Positions 54,219-62,906 of a DNA stretch of 64,000 bases are shown piece by piece; position 1 is the stretch's first letter; the number at the start of each line of letters is the position of its first letter. This DNA is from Maricaulis sp965242785 (GTDB taxonomy: Bacteria > Pseudomonadota > Alphaproteobacteria > Caulobacterales > Maricaulaceae). The stretch covers positions 310,001 through 374,000 of the forward strand of contig CBDETA010000002.1 of NCBI GenBank assembly GCA_965242785.1, given 5' to 3'. The notes under the pieces are model-generated. The model did no database searches. It was given only the letters and a program-made list of their open reading frames with translations, and had not been told where the DNA came from. The translations under genes were made by a program, and so were the position numbers.

Positions 54219-55381
54219 GCCGGGCCTTTAACCTCGCTGACGCAGACCTTGCCGTCCTTCAGCGTCAGTGACAGCTCGCCGCGCTTGAGGCGCTGAGCGG
54301 GGACACCGAAGACCTCGCGGCGCCAGCCCTTCATGGCTTCCACCGCGGGTTCGTCTTCGGACGCGATCTTTTCCAGATCACCCACCGTGGCGATCAGGCG
54401 CGCGGCGACACCGGCATCCTCGGCCACATGCTTTAGCAGCACTTTGAGCAATTCCACCGTCGGACCGATCCCCTGGGGCGGCGGGGCCGGATTTTCCACT
54501 TTCGGCGCATAGGCTTCGGCATCAGCCAGCGCAGCAGCCATCTTGTCGAACAGGCGGCGGGCCGGGGCCGAGCGCTCGAAGCCCTTGGGCACGGCGCGCA
54601 GGCCGGTCAGCTGGTCCGGCTCGGTCGGGGCGACGCTGGCAATCTCGTAGATCGCATCATCCTTCATCACCCGCTGGCGCGGCATGTCGCGCGTCTGCGC
54701 CTCGGTCTCGCGCCAGGCGGCGGCCGCGCGCAGGGCGGCGACCCATTTCGTCGTCGTCTTGCGCAGCTTCATCCGGCGCCAGCTCTCCTCCGGGTCGAGC
54801 CGGTAGGTGGAGGGGCTGGTCAGCGTCTTCATTTCCTCGGCCAGCCAGTCGGCGCGGTCCTTCTTGGCCAGGCGCTCGCGCATGATCGGGTAGAGATCGC
54901 GCAGATGCGTGACATCGGCGATGGCGTATTCCAGCTGCGCCTTGGACAGAGGCCGGCGCGACCAGTCGGTAAAGCGCGGCCCCTTGTCGATCGGGCGTTT
55001 CAACAGCGCCTTCACCAGCGCGTCATAGGCAATCGAGTCGCCCAGGCCCAGCGCCATGGCGGCGACCTGGGTGTCGAACATCGGTCGCGGGATCAGATTG
55101 TCGCCGCCGCGATGGAAGAAGATTTCCAGATCCTGGCGCGCGGCGTGGAACACTTTGGTGATCCGCTCGTCCGCCATCAGCTCCCAGAAGGGCTCAAGAT
55201 CCAGGCCCTCGGCCAGCGGATCGATGATCACTTCTGTCGGGCCGCCGGCGGCCTGGATCAGGCAGAGTTGCGGCCAGTAGACCGTCTCACGCATGAATTC
55301 CGTGTCGACGGCGACATACTCATTCTGAAGAAGTTCGTCACAGGCCCGTTCGAGGGCCTCGGTCGTGGTGATTATGTTCAT
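54215..55381 (-). CDS. rnd: Ribonuclease D
   Basis: 388 residues. DEDD exonuclease: VAVDTEFMRE (Asp, Glu), VFHAARQDLEIF (Asp) and YAIADVTHLRDLY (Tyr-x-x-x-Asp), followed by two HRDC-like helical regions. Trims tRNA and small RNA 3' ends. The start at 55381 gives the typical N terminus; the frame upstream is open but unmatched. Confidence 0.96.
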   Translation of the reverse strand: MNIITTTEALERACDELLQNEYVAVDTEFMRETVYWPQLCLIQAAGGPTEVIIDPLAEGLDLEPFWELMADERITKVFHAARQDLEIFFHRGGDNLIPRPMFDTQVAAMALGLGDSIAYDALVKALLKRPIDKGPRFTDWSRRPLSKAQLEYAIADVTHLRDLYPIMRERLAKKDRADWLAEEMKTLTSPSTYRLDPEESWRRMKLRKTTTKWVAALRAAAAWRETEAQTRDMPRQRVMKDDAIYEIASVAPTEPDQLTGLRAVPKGFERSAPARRLFDKMAAALADAEAYAPKVENPAPPPQGIGPTVELLKVLLKHVAEDAGVAARLIATVGDLEKIASEDEPAVEAMKGWRREVFGVPAQRLKRGELSLTLKDGKVCVSEVKGPA

Positions 55382-55418
55382 GGAGCGGCCCTTTAGCGCG
55401 GACCGCTCCAGATTTCCA

Positions 55419-56738
55419 TCAGGAAGGCGAGTCACCGCGCGTTTTCCACTGTTTCGCCAGCCGCCAGCCGATGAATGCAGCCGCACCGGCGCTGATGACG
55501 GCAATCGAGACAAAGGCGGTCTGGATCGGCAGACCGGTCCCCGCGATCAGGGCCAGCACGAACTGGCCTGCGGTCGCCGTGGCCGCATTCAGGATGCCGC
55601 CGGCCGCCAGCAGCCGCCCACGCAGTTCCGGCGCGGCCCGGCGCTGGGCCATGGCCTGCAGCGGCACCACGAAGAGGCCGGCAAACACCGCCGCCAGACC
55701 CAGATCGATCATGATCCGCCAGTTCGCCGGATTGGCGATGAAAGCGTCGATCGCGATCAGCTCGGCGCCCTGTGCCGCCAGCGGATTGTTCCAGGTGCGC
55801 AGGGCCACATCCCCGGCAAAGACGAACACGCCCAGTCCGCCGACAATCGAGAAGGTCAGGGCATCCCCCTTGCCGCTCAGCGCGCCGCACAACAGGGCCC
55901 CCACGGCCGCGCCCACGGTGAAGAGGGCGGAAAAGGCCAGCACCACGGTCTCGTCGGCGCCCAGCACGGAGGCGGTGAATACTGGCATCAGCGTCACGAT
56001 GGAGGCCGCCAGCATCCAGAACCAGGCCACGCCCACCAGCGGCCGCAGCACATCCGGGGCCCGCAATGCATAGCCCAGCACGCGCCAAGTCTCGGCGATG
56101 AAGTTGAAATTGAGCTTCATGTCCGGATTGGAGGCCGGCGCCGGCGGTAATTGCCGGATCGCCAGCCAGCCGACCACCGCCATCGCCACCAGCCCGCCGC
56201 CGACCGCAACCGGGCCGATGCTCTGGCGGATCAGCCAAGTGCCCAGACCGATGCCGATCAGCACCGAGACATTGAGGAGGCCCGACAGCATCGCATTGGC
56301 CGGTACCAGCTCGTGCGGGGCCATCAGGGTGGGCAGGGCGGAATTCTTCGCCGGCGTGAAGAATGCCGACTGCGTGCCCATCAGGAACAGGGCCAGCATC
56401 AAGAGGGCCGGTTGTTCCAGGATGAAGGCGAGGGCGACCACGCCCATCAGCCAGATCTCGGCAAACTTGGCAAAGCGCATGATGCGCGTGCGGTCGAACT
56501 TGTCGGCGATACGCCCGGCGACCGCAGAAAAGAGGAAGATCGGCACAGTGAACATCGAGGCGGCCACCGAGACCAGGGTCAGCCGGTCGAGGTCAAACAT
56601 TGTCAGCCCGCCATAGGTCGCCAGCGTCACCACGGCATAGCGGAAGAAATTGTCGTTGAATGCACCCAGCGACTGGGCCACCAGGAGTGGCAAAAAGCGG
56701 CGCTGGCCCAAAAGGCTCGCAGCAATGGCAGCACTCAT
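55419..56738 (-). CDS. MFS transporter, LplT-like (lysophospholipid flippase type)
   Basis: 439 residues, 12 predicted membrane helices. FLPLLVAQSLGAFNDNFFRYAVV near the N terminus and GRIADKFDRTRIMRFAKFAEI are features of the LplT/Aas MFS group. LplT carries lysophospholipids inward for re-acylation. The two PlsC-type genes directly upstream fit that, since in some bacteria flippase and acyltransferase are fused. Function inferred. 2 bases separate it from the second acyltransferase. Confidence 0.82.
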   Translation of the reverse strand: MSAAIAASLLGQRRFLPLLVAQSLGAFNDNFFRYAVVTLATYGGLTMFDLDRLTLVSVAASMFTVPIFLFSAVAGRIADKFDRTRIMRFAKFAEIWLMGVVALAFILEQPALLMLALFLMGTQSAFFTPAKNSALPTLMAPHELVPANAMLSGLLNVSVLIGIGLGTWLIRQSIGPVAVGGGLVAMAVVGWLAIRQLPPAPASNPDMKLNFNFIAETWRVLGYALRAPDVLRPLVGVAWFWMLAASIVTLMPVFTASVLGADETVVLAFSALFTVGAAVGALLCGALSGKGDALTFSIVGGLGVFVFAGDVALRTWNNPLAAQGAELIAIDAFIANPANWRIMIDLGLAAVFAGLFVVPLQAMAQRRAAPELRGRLLAAGGILNAATATAGQFVLALIAGTGLPIQTAFVSIAVISAGAAAFIGWRLAKQWKTRGDSPS

Positions 56739-56740
56739 GA

Positions 56741-57472
56741 TCAGGCCTCCTTCGTGGCCAGGCCCGCAGCCGATCCTTCGGCTTCCAGGGCGCGGGTGCG
56801 GGTTTCGATCGTCAATTGCAGGCGCGGCAGGAAATCATCGCGCGGCAGTCCGGGCGGGATCGGGTCGAGAAACTCGATCACCGCCGGACCGGAAAACTTG
56901 GTCCATTTGTTCTGCGGCCAGCGCAGACCCAGATTGTGGGCCACAGGCACCACCGGGCGGTTCAGCTGTTCATACATCACCCACACACCCTTCCGGTAGC
57001 GCTTGGCCTCGCCGGTCTCGGCCAGTCCGCCTTCGGGGAAGATCAGCATCGGGCGCGGATCATCGCCCGCTTTCTCCAGTGCTGCCTGCAGGGCGCCTTC
57101 CGCCCCGCGCAGGCCGGGAGAGGCGACCATGGTGGCGCCCGAGCGGGCAACGATGCGGCCGACCAGGGGAAAGGTCTCGATCCCGTTGCCGATGACGAAA
57201 TTCATGTCGCCCATGATCGCCATCAGCATGAAACCATCCGACCAGGATTGGTGCTTGGAGGCCAGGATCACCGCCTCGCGCTGCGGCACGCGGCCGCGCA
57301 CCTCCACCTTGATCCCCATGATCCAGCGCATCATCCAGCGAACGGTTCTGCAGCAGGCCCGCATCAGGCCGATCAGGCCGGCGCGCCAGGGCAGGAAGCT
57401 CACCAGCCAGGCTGTCAGGGCGAACAGCGCCAGCACAGGCCAGAAGCTCAGATTGAAGATGGCCGATCTCAT
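56741..57472 (-). CDS. PlsC-type 1-acyl-glycerol-3-phosphate acyltransferase-like, copy B
   Basis: 243 residues. N-terminal membrane helix (about 6-26), then HQSWSD (the H-x4-D catalytic motif), FVIGNGIETFPLVGRIV, and FPEGGLAETGE (third block). Start 57472 has GAGGG upstream. It resembles copy A at 57508 throughout, including AVIEFLDPI near the end, so the two are tandem paralogues. Acylates lysophosphatidic acid or another lysophospholipid. Confidence 0.88.
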   Translation of the reverse strand: MRSAIFNLSFWPVLALFALTAWLVSFLPWRAGLIGLMRACCRTVRWMMRWIMGIKVEVRGRVPQREAVILASKHQSWSDGFMLMAIMGDMNFVIGNGIETFPLVGRIVARSGATMVASPGLRGAEGALQAALEKAGDDPRPMLIFPEGGLAETGEAKRYRKGVWVMYEQLNRPVVPVAHNLGLRWPQNKWTKFSGPAVIEFLDPIPPGLPRDDFLPRLQLTIETRTRALEAEGSAAGLATKEA

Positions 57473-57507
57473 CGCATTTCCCTCAAGGGTCCGGGCGGCC
57501 CAGCGTC

Positions 57508-58269
57508 TTACGCGCAGCTGCACGCCAGGGTGTCGGAAGACTGCGACGGTTCGCGAACCGGCGCAAACTCTGCCTCAAGGGCGCGCGAGCGTGCCTCCAC
57601 ACGGGCTTCCAGCTCGGCCAGCACCGCATCGCGGTCGGCGCTTGGCGCAATCGGGTCCAGGAATTCGATGACCGCCGTGCCGGAGAATTTCGACCATTTC
57701 TGTTGCGGCCAGCATTGGCCCAGATTGGTCGCCACCGGCACGATCGGACGGTCCAGCGCTTGGGAGAGGCGCCACACACCCGAGCGATAGCGCATGCCTT
57801 CACCCACCGGCGTCAGATGGCCTTCCGGATAGATCAGCACCGGGCGCGGTCGGCCTTCGCCCTGCGAACGGGTCACGCCCGCCATCAGGGCATTGCGGGC
57901 TTCGGTGCCGCCCTGGTTGGACAGGACGATCGCCCCGCAGCGTTTCAGCACCCAGCCGATCAGCGGGAATTTCAGCATGTGGTCGCCGCAGACGAAATTC
58001 ACATCGCCGCACTTGGCCATCATCACGATGCCGTCGCCCCAGGACTGGTGCTTGGCACCGATGACCACCGGCTGGTTCTTCGGCGGCGTGCCGCGCACCA
58101 CCACCTTGATGCCGCAGATCCAGCGCATCAGGTGCAGGGTCAGGCGTGCATAGGAGCGCAAACCGTGCATCAGCGCCCAGCGGCCGGGGATCAGCGCCAG
58201 CACGGCGCAGATGACGGCGTAGAGGCCGGAGATCGTCCAGTAGGTGATGTTGAAAATGAAGGACCGCAT
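57508..58269 (-). CDS. PlsC-type 1-acyl-glycerol-3-phosphate acyltransferase-like, copy A
   Basis: 253 residues. N-terminal membrane helix, HQSWGD motif, FVCGDHMLKFPLIGWVLKRCGAI, and YPEGHLTPVGEG. AVIEFLDPIAP at the end matches copy B. Start at 58269 has GGGAGG seven bases upstream. It lies 29 bases after the TetR gene and before copy B, all likely one transcript under TetR control. Confidence 0.88.
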   Translation of the reverse strand: MRSFIFNITYWTISGLYAVICAVLALIPGRWALMHGLRSYARLTLHLMRWICGIKVVVRGTPPKNQPVVIGAKHQSWGDGIVMMAKCGDVNFVCGDHMLKFPLIGWVLKRCGAIVLSNQGGTEARNALMAGVTRSQGEGRPRPVLIYPEGHLTPVGEGMRYRSGVWRLSQALDRPIVPVATNLGQCWPQQKWSKFSGTAVIEFLDPIAPSADRDAVLAELEARVEARSRALEAEFAPVREPSQSSDTLACSCA

Positions 58270-58298
58270 CTCGGCCTCCCTGGTGTGGTTGATCGGGT

Positions 58299-58925
58299 TC
58301 AGTCGGTCTTCAGCACGGCCATGATGGCGCGCACAAAGGCCTCGACATGTTGGGACAGGGGCAGGGCGATGCGGCCGTAGAGCGAGTATTCGGCGGTTTG
58401 CATGACCACACCCAGCGCCATGGCGGATTTCAGTTCCGGATCGCCGGCCGGGATTTCCCCGCGCTCCATCGCCTGGGCGACGCAGGCGGTCATGAAGTCC
58501 GACGGGTCCGCCCCGCCATCGCCCGAGGCGGCGATGAAGTAATTGCGATGGGTCAGGTGGTAGACGAATTGCGCCGGATCGGTGTCGGCCAGCTCGCAAT
58601 AGGCCTTGGTCAGGGCGCGGGCCGCGTCCTCCATCGTCGCATCGGGTGCCAGGTGGGAGACCACCAGCGCTTCCAGCCGCTTGTGGATGACCTCGAACAT
58701 CTGCCGGCCCAGCGCATCCTTGGACTTGAAATGGCGATACATCGCCCCGTCCGAAATCGTGCAGGCCTCGGCGATCTGCTTGATGGAGACGCCATCCATG
58801 CCGTGCTGGGCAAACAGCATCAGCGCCGCCCGCTCGATCCGCGCCTTGGTCGTCCCGGTCTTGGCGGTCACCCCGACATTCGGGTCCACCCCGTCAAAAA
58901 TCCCGGTTCTCAACATGCCTGTCAT
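58299..58925 (-). CDS. TetR family regulator
   Basis: 208 residues. Helix-turn-helix: TKARIERAALMLFAQHGMDGVS then IKQIAEACTISDGAMYRHFKSKDAL. The C-terminal ligand domain is family-typical. Start 58925 follows GGGGGAG. Two similar operator-like sites flank its predicted promoter, so it probably represses itself and the acyltransferase/LplT genes downstream. A fatty acyl ligand is a guess. Confidence 0.9.
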   Translation of the reverse strand: MTGMLRTGIFDGVDPNVGVTAKTGTTKARIERAALMLFAQHGMDGVSIKQIAEACTISDGAMYRHFKSKDALGRQMFEVIHKRLEALVVSHLAPDATMEDAARALTKAYCELADTDPAQFVYHLTHRNYFIAASGDGGADPSDFMTACVAQAMERGEIPAGDPELKSAMALGVVMQTAEYSLYGRIALPLSQHVEAFVRAIMAVLKTD

Positions 58926-58954
58926 GGCGGCTCCCCCTTTGGCTGAGCGATCAT

Positions 58955-59019
58955 GTGAATGATCATTTACATGCTTTATGGACCGGCGTTCGCAAAAGCG
59001 CAAGTGAATAATCGCTTAC
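58955..59019 (-). promoter_or_regulatory. TetR promoter flanked by two operator sites
   Basis: Operator 1, GTGAATGATCATTTAC (58955-58970), is a 14/16 palindrome; operator 2, GTGAATAATCGCTTAC (59004-59019), matches it at 13 of 16 bases. Between them on the minus strand lies TTGCGC (59003-58998), 17 bases, CATAAA (58980-58975). Operator centres are 49 bp apart. Binding to both would block or loop the promoter. Confidence 0.6.
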
Positions 59020-59067
59020 AGGTGGGGTAAAGATTGTTTACTAAGAATATCAGTGGTTTAATTGCAG

Positions 59068-59227
59068 TTTTCCTCCCAGCCCTGTGGGGAGGGTGACCGC
59101 GAAGCGGTGGAGGGGTGGCGGCCGCCCGGCCGCGGAATCCGCCACGCTTCGCCGTAACGCCGCCTGCGGAGGCGCCCCATCGACCTTTGCTCCGCTCGGC
59201 CACTTCCCCAACTCGTATTGGGGAAGA
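59068..59227. repeat. Structured repeat R7a, related architecture
   Basis: Hairpin A CCTCCCAGCCCTGTGGGGAGG, then GGTGACCGC-GAA-GCGGTGGAGGGGT (as in R6), several GC stem-loops, and CTTCCCCAACTCGTATTGGGGAAG as hairpin B. The part order matches R1/R4/R6, but the ACCGGGATT core is missing and hairpin sequences differ, so it is a sister subfamily. Confidence 0.7.
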
Positions 59228-59319
59228 AAAGCGGTGGGCGGCCGCCTTATCCACGCCCAGACTGGGGAAATCAGGACACCGCGTTTCTGGCCCCACGCTC
59301 TCCCACCACCACACTTCAC

Positions 59320-59409
59320 CACCGTCATGGCCCGGCTTGTCCGGGCCACCTCAGCTAACCTGTTGGCAGGATGGACGAGGTCCCCCGGACAAGCCGGGGG
59401 AAGACGGTG
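59320..59409. repeat. CACCGTC inverted-repeat element (90 bp)
   Basis: Ends CACCGTC and GACGGTG pair. Inside are GGCCCGG-CTTGT-CCGGGCC and CCCCCGG-ACAAG-CCGGGGG hairpins; the two loops, CTTGT and ACAAG, are complementary, so a loop-loop contact or a larger single fold is possible. CGTCATGGCCCGGC-type elements are common in alphaproteobacteria. Confidence 0.65.
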
Positions 59410-59449
59410 TTTGGTAGGGGAACCCGCGAGCGGCGGCGGAAGAGCATCT

Positions 59450-59556
59450 TTCCTCCCCACGCCGTGGGGAGGGGGGGCCGCCCCCGGGCTTGGCCGCAGG
59501 CCAACCCGAGGACAGGCTTCGCGGTGGAGGGGGCCGCCGGGCGCAGCCCGGCGGCT
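59450..59556. repeat. Structured repeat R7b, partial
   Basis: Hairpin CCTCCCCACGCCGTGGGGAGG (59452-59472), a GGCCTGC..GGCC pairing region, CTTCGCGGTGGAGGGGG and the stem GCCGCCGGGC-GCA-GCCCGGCGGC (about 59533-59556). Shares hairpin A and the GCGGTGGAGG core with R7a. Confidence 0.65.
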
Positions 59557-59609
59557 TGCTCGCGACGTGCTCCGCCCTCACACCAACTGCGCCCCGCACC
59601 CCGCCCAGC

Positions 59610-59639
59610 TTGACATTCCACCCCGCAAACCGGCATGTC
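59610..59639 (+). promoter_or_regulatory. Candidate promoter of aspS
   Basis: A consensus TTGACA, 18 bases, then CATGTC, which is weak; 42 bases before the aspS ATG. Confidence 0.35.
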
Positions 59640-59680
59640 GCGGCAACCTGTTTCATACCGATTTTCCGGACGCTTTACCC

Positions 59681-61495
59681 ATGCACGCATATCGCACCCA
59701 TACCTGCGCCCAGCTGCGCAAGGACCATGTCGGCCAGACAGCGCGGATTTCCGGCTGGATCCATCGCAAGCGCGACCATGGCGGCCTGCTCTTCATCGAT
59801 CTGCGTGACCATTACGGCCTGACCCAGGTCGTGCTGGAGCCGGAGAGCGCCCACTTTGCCACGCTCGAGCGGCTGCGCGTGGAAAGCGTGATCACGGTGA
59901 CCGGCGAGGTGATTGCCCGCTCTGCCGAGACCGTGAATGCCAACCTGCCGACCGGCGAGATCGAGGTGCGCCTGGCGGACCTGTCCATCCAGTCGGAAGC
60001 GGAAGAATTGCCGCTGCCGGTCTTCGGTGAGCCGGACTGGTCGGAAGAAGTGCGCCTGAAGCACCGCTATATCGATCTGCGCCGCGAAAGCCTGCACAAG
60101 CGTATCGTGCTGCGTTCAAAGATCATCGACTCGATCCGTCGCCGCATGGTCGAGGAAGGTTTCGTCGAATACCAGACCCCGATCCTGACCGCGTCCTCGC
60201 CGGAAGGCGCGCGCGACTTCCTGGTGCCCTCGCGCCTGCACCCGGGCAAGTTCTACGCCCTGCCGCAGGCCCCGCAGCAGTTCAAGCAGCTGATCATGGT
60301 CTCCGGCTTTGACCGCTATTTCCAGATCGCACCCTGCTTCCGCGACGAGGATGCCCGCGCCGACCGGGCGCCGGGCGAATTCTACCAGCTCGACATGGAA
60401 ATGAGCTTCGCCACCCAGCAGGACGTGTTCGATGTCATCGAACCGGTGATGAAGGGCCTGTTTGAGGAATTCGCCGACGGGCGCACGGTTCCGGACGAGC
60501 CCTTCGTGCAGATCCCGTATTTCGACGCCATCCGCTGGTACGGTTCGGACAAGCCGGACCTGCGCAACCCGATCAAGATGTCAGACGTCTCCGAGACCTT
60601 CCGCGGTTCCGGCTTCAAGGTCTTCGCCGGGATGCTGGAGAAGAACCCCAAGGTCCAGGTCTGGGCGATCCCGGCCAAGACCGGCGGGTCGCGCGCCTTC
60701 TGTGACCGGATGAATGCCTGGGCGCAGAAGGAAGGCCAGCCGGGGCTGGGCTATATCTTCTGGCGCGAAGAGGGCGGTGCCATCGAGGGCGCGGGTCCGA
60801 TCGCCAAGAATATCGGCGCGGACCGCACCGAGGCGCTGCGCGTCGAGCTGGGCCTGGAGCCGGGTGATGCGGTCTTCTTTGCCGCCGGTGATCCCAAGGC
60901 CTTCTATTCCTTCGCCGGCAAGGCCCGCCAGGTCATCGGTACCGAGCTCGATCTCTGCGAGAAGGACACGTTCCGCTTCTGCTGGATTGTCGACTTCCCG
61001 ATGTATGAGTGGGACGAGGACAACAAGAAGGTCGACTTCTCGCACAACCCCTTCTCCATGCCGCAGATCGATCCGGATGAATTCCTCAATTTCGACGGCT
61101 CGGACACGGATGCGCTGCTGGCGCTCAAGGCCTTCCAGTACGACATCGTCTGCAATGGCGTGGAACTCTCCTCCGGTGCGGTGCGGAACCACCGTCCGGA
61201 CGTGATGCTGAAAGCCTTCGGTTTTGCGGGCTATGACGCGGCAACCGTCGAGGAAGAGTTCGGCGGCATGCTCAACGCCTTCCGCTATGGCGCCCCGCCG
61301 CACGCCGGTATCGCGCCGGGTGTCGACCGCATCGTCATGCTGCTCGCCGGGGTCGAGAACCTGCGCGAAGTGGTGATGTTCCCGAAGGACCAGCAGGCCC
61401 GCGACCTGATGATGAATGCGCCGGCCGAGGTCGAGTTGAAGCAGCTGCGCGAACTGCACCTGCGCACCGTGGTGCCGGACGCCAAGAAAGGCTGA
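59681..61495 (+). CDS. aspS: Aspartyl-tRNA synthetase, probably non-discriminating
   Basis: 604 residues. Anticodon-binding OB fold: GWIHRKRDHGGLLFIDLRDH; class II motif 2 FRDEDARADRAPGEFYQLD; the flipping/GAD insert in the middle; motif 3 GIAPGVDRIVMLL. His33 in KRDHGG corresponds to His31 of Pseudomonas AspRS, which marks enzymes that charge both tRNA-Asp and tRNA-Asn. GatCAB at 5363-9724 would then amidate Asp-tRNA-Asn. Start 59681 chosen by family N terminus; upstream in-frame sequence is repeat. Confidence 0.95.
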   Translation: MHAYRTHTCAQLRKDHVGQTARISGWIHRKRDHGGLLFIDLRDHYGLTQVVLEPESAHFATLERLRVESVITVTGEVIARSAETVNANLPTGEIEVRLADLSIQSEAEELPLPVFGEPDWSEEVRLKHRYIDLRRESLHKRIVLRSKIIDSIRRRMVEEGFVEYQTPILTASSPEGARDFLVPSRLHPGKFYALPQAPQQFKQLIMVSGFDRYFQIAPCFRDEDARADRAPGEFYQLDMEMSFATQQDVFDVIEPVMKGLFEEFADGRTVPDEPFVQIPYFDAIRWYGSDKPDLRNPIKMSDVSETFRGSGFKVFAGMLEKNPKVQVWAIPAKTGGSRAFCDRMNAWAQKEGQPGLGYIFWREEGGAIEGAGPIAKNIGADRTEALRVELGLEPGDAVFFAAGDPKAFYSFAGKARQVIGTELDLCEKDTFRFCWIVDFPMYEWDEDNKKVDFSHNPFSMPQIDPDEFLNFDGSDTDALLALKAFQYDIVCNGVELSSGAVRNHRPDVMLKAFGFAGYDAATVEEEFGGMLNAFRYGAPPHAGIAPGVDRIVMLLAGVENLREVVMFPKDQQARDLMMNAPAEVELKQLRELHLRTVVPDAKKG

Positions 61496-61523
61496 TCTCC
61501 CACAGGGGATCGCTGACATGACA

Positions 61524-61554
61524 CGGCCCGGCAGTTCGTCTGCCGGGCCGCTTT
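61524..61554 (+). terminator. Terminator after aspS
   Basis: 11-bp perfect stem CGGCCCGGCAG/CTGCCGGGCCG with a TTCGT loop, then CTTTG, 28 bases past the aspS stop. The T run is short. It lies between convergent genes; the minus strand has no T run. Confidence 0.8.
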
Positions 61555-61563
61555 GTCTCGGGT

Positions 61564-62790
61564 TTAATGGCGATAGGGCTCCGGCGGCGGCGGAGGCTGC
61601 GGTTCGAAACGGGCCGACGGCATCGTCTCGATCACCCGTTCGGCAGCCGCGCGATTGGCTTCGCGGCGGATCTCGATCACGCGCCGACGCTCGCGTTCCA
61701 TCTCCTCGCGCATCTCGCGCTGGATCCGGTCCCGCTCGGCCATCTGCTCAGCGCGCTCGCGGCGGATTTCGCGTAGTTCGCGCTCGGCCCGCGCGATCTC
61801 GCGCATGGCCTCGCTGGTCGCGGTGCTGATCGCCTCGCGGTCCAGGTCCTGGGCGTGATTGGCCAGCTCCTCGCCGATATGCACCAGCAGCTCGGCCCGC
61901 GCCGCTTCCAGCGCCTGCAATTGCACGATCGTGTCGGCATCGTCCCCGCCCTCGATCCGCATCACATAGCGATAACCGGTATCCCCGGAGACGCCCGCAG
62001 AGTGGCGGTGCTGCCGGTCGGTACACATCGGCAGGGCCAGACCGTCATTGATCCGGGTCGCCTCATTGCCGCAAGCCCCGGTCAGCGAGGTCTTGGTCAG
62101 GCCGGAAGCCCCTTCGATCCGGGCCGAGGAAAAGTTTGTGCCACTGAGGTCCGCACCGCTGAAATCGGCATCGACAATCTCGGCACCTTCGAAATTCGCG
62201 CCGGTCAGGTCGGCATCGCGGAAGTTGAGATTATCGCCATTGACCTCGGCGAAATTCGCCCGGCGCAATTCGGCCCCCCGGAACACCGTGTCATTCATCT
62301 CGGCGCGCAGGAAATTCACCTGCCGCAGCCGGGCATTGGCAAAGGCCGAGCCGTCCAGCTCCGCGCCGATGAAGGTGACGAACACCATGTTGGCGTGGGA
62401 GAAATCGGTGTCCGAGAGGTTCGCCGAGGAAAAATTCACACGTTCGATGTGCGAATGGCTCAGATTGGCATCATCCAGGGCCGATCGGGAGAAGGTCACG
62501 CCCGTCAGCCGCGCCCCGATCATCTCGACATCGGAGAAATCCGTGCCGTTGAACCGGCTTTCTACGATGGTGACACCCGGCAGTTCACTGCCGGCAAAGG
62601 TCGAGCCTTCGAAATTGGCGCCGATGAAGATGGCACCGGCCAGATTTTTGTCGGAGAAGTCACAATTCTCGCACTCGCCGCCAATGGCCAGACCCCGCCG
62701 GGGATGGTCATCACCCCCTGCCCAGGCCGGCGCCGCGGCCAGCATGCCAAGCGCGACAGACGCGAGAAGAATGTGTTTGCGTATCCGCAT
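61564..62790 (-). CDS. Exported pentapeptide-repeat protein with basic/acidic coiled-coil tail
   Basis: 408 residues. Signal peptide ending AAPAWAG (about 1-24). A CENC pair, then about 35 pentapeptide repeats of A(D/N)LxX type (residues about 40-220), forming a quadrilateral beta-helix. A cap LTKTSLTGACGNEATRIN...PMC follows, and the last 130 residues are a charged coiled coil (REIRRERAEQMAERDRIQRE) with a proline-rich end. Periplasmic; partner unknown. Start 62790 gives the signal peptide. Confidence 0.88.
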   Translation of the reverse strand: MRIRKHILLASVALGMLAAAPAWAGGDDHPRRGLAIGGECENCDFSDKNLAGAIFIGANFEGSTFAGSELPGVTIVESRFNGTDFSDVEMIGARLTGVTFSRSALDDANLSHSHIERVNFSSANLSDTDFSHANMVFVTFIGAELDGSAFANARLRQVNFLRAEMNDTVFRGAELRRANFAEVNGDNLNFRDADLTGANFEGAEIVDADFSGADLSGTNFSSARIEGASGLTKTSLTGACGNEATRINDGLALPMCTDRQHRHSAGVSGDTGYRYVMRIEGGDDADTIVQLQALEAARAELLVHIGEELANHAQDLDREAISTATSEAMREIARAERELREIRRERAEQMAERDRIQREMREEMERERRRVIEIRREANRAAAERVIETMPSARFEPQPPPPPEPYRH

Positions 62791-62906
62791 GATCCCACGG
62801 GATACGGCACTGGCCGCTCGAATTCGACTTAATTCACAGTAACCCCAGTGCATAAGGTATGAAGCCTAAAGGCTTGTGGGGACACCGCAAGCGCCGCGCA
62901 CAGGGT

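Larger units (their letters stand above)
58926..59680. other. 755-base gap of repeats between tetR and aspS
   Basis: From left to right: TetR control sites, an AT-rich stretch (59020-59065), repeat R7a, spacer, the CACCGTC element, repeat R7b, and the aspS upstream region. An open frame in phase with aspS runs through the repeats, but it is low-complexity hairpin translation and not coding. Confidence 0.75.

Noticed and set aside
59084..59680. 199-residue N-terminal extension of the aspS frame
   Set aside because: It translates hairpin repeats and spacer, has biased low-complexity composition, and AspRS starts at the standard N terminus at 59681.
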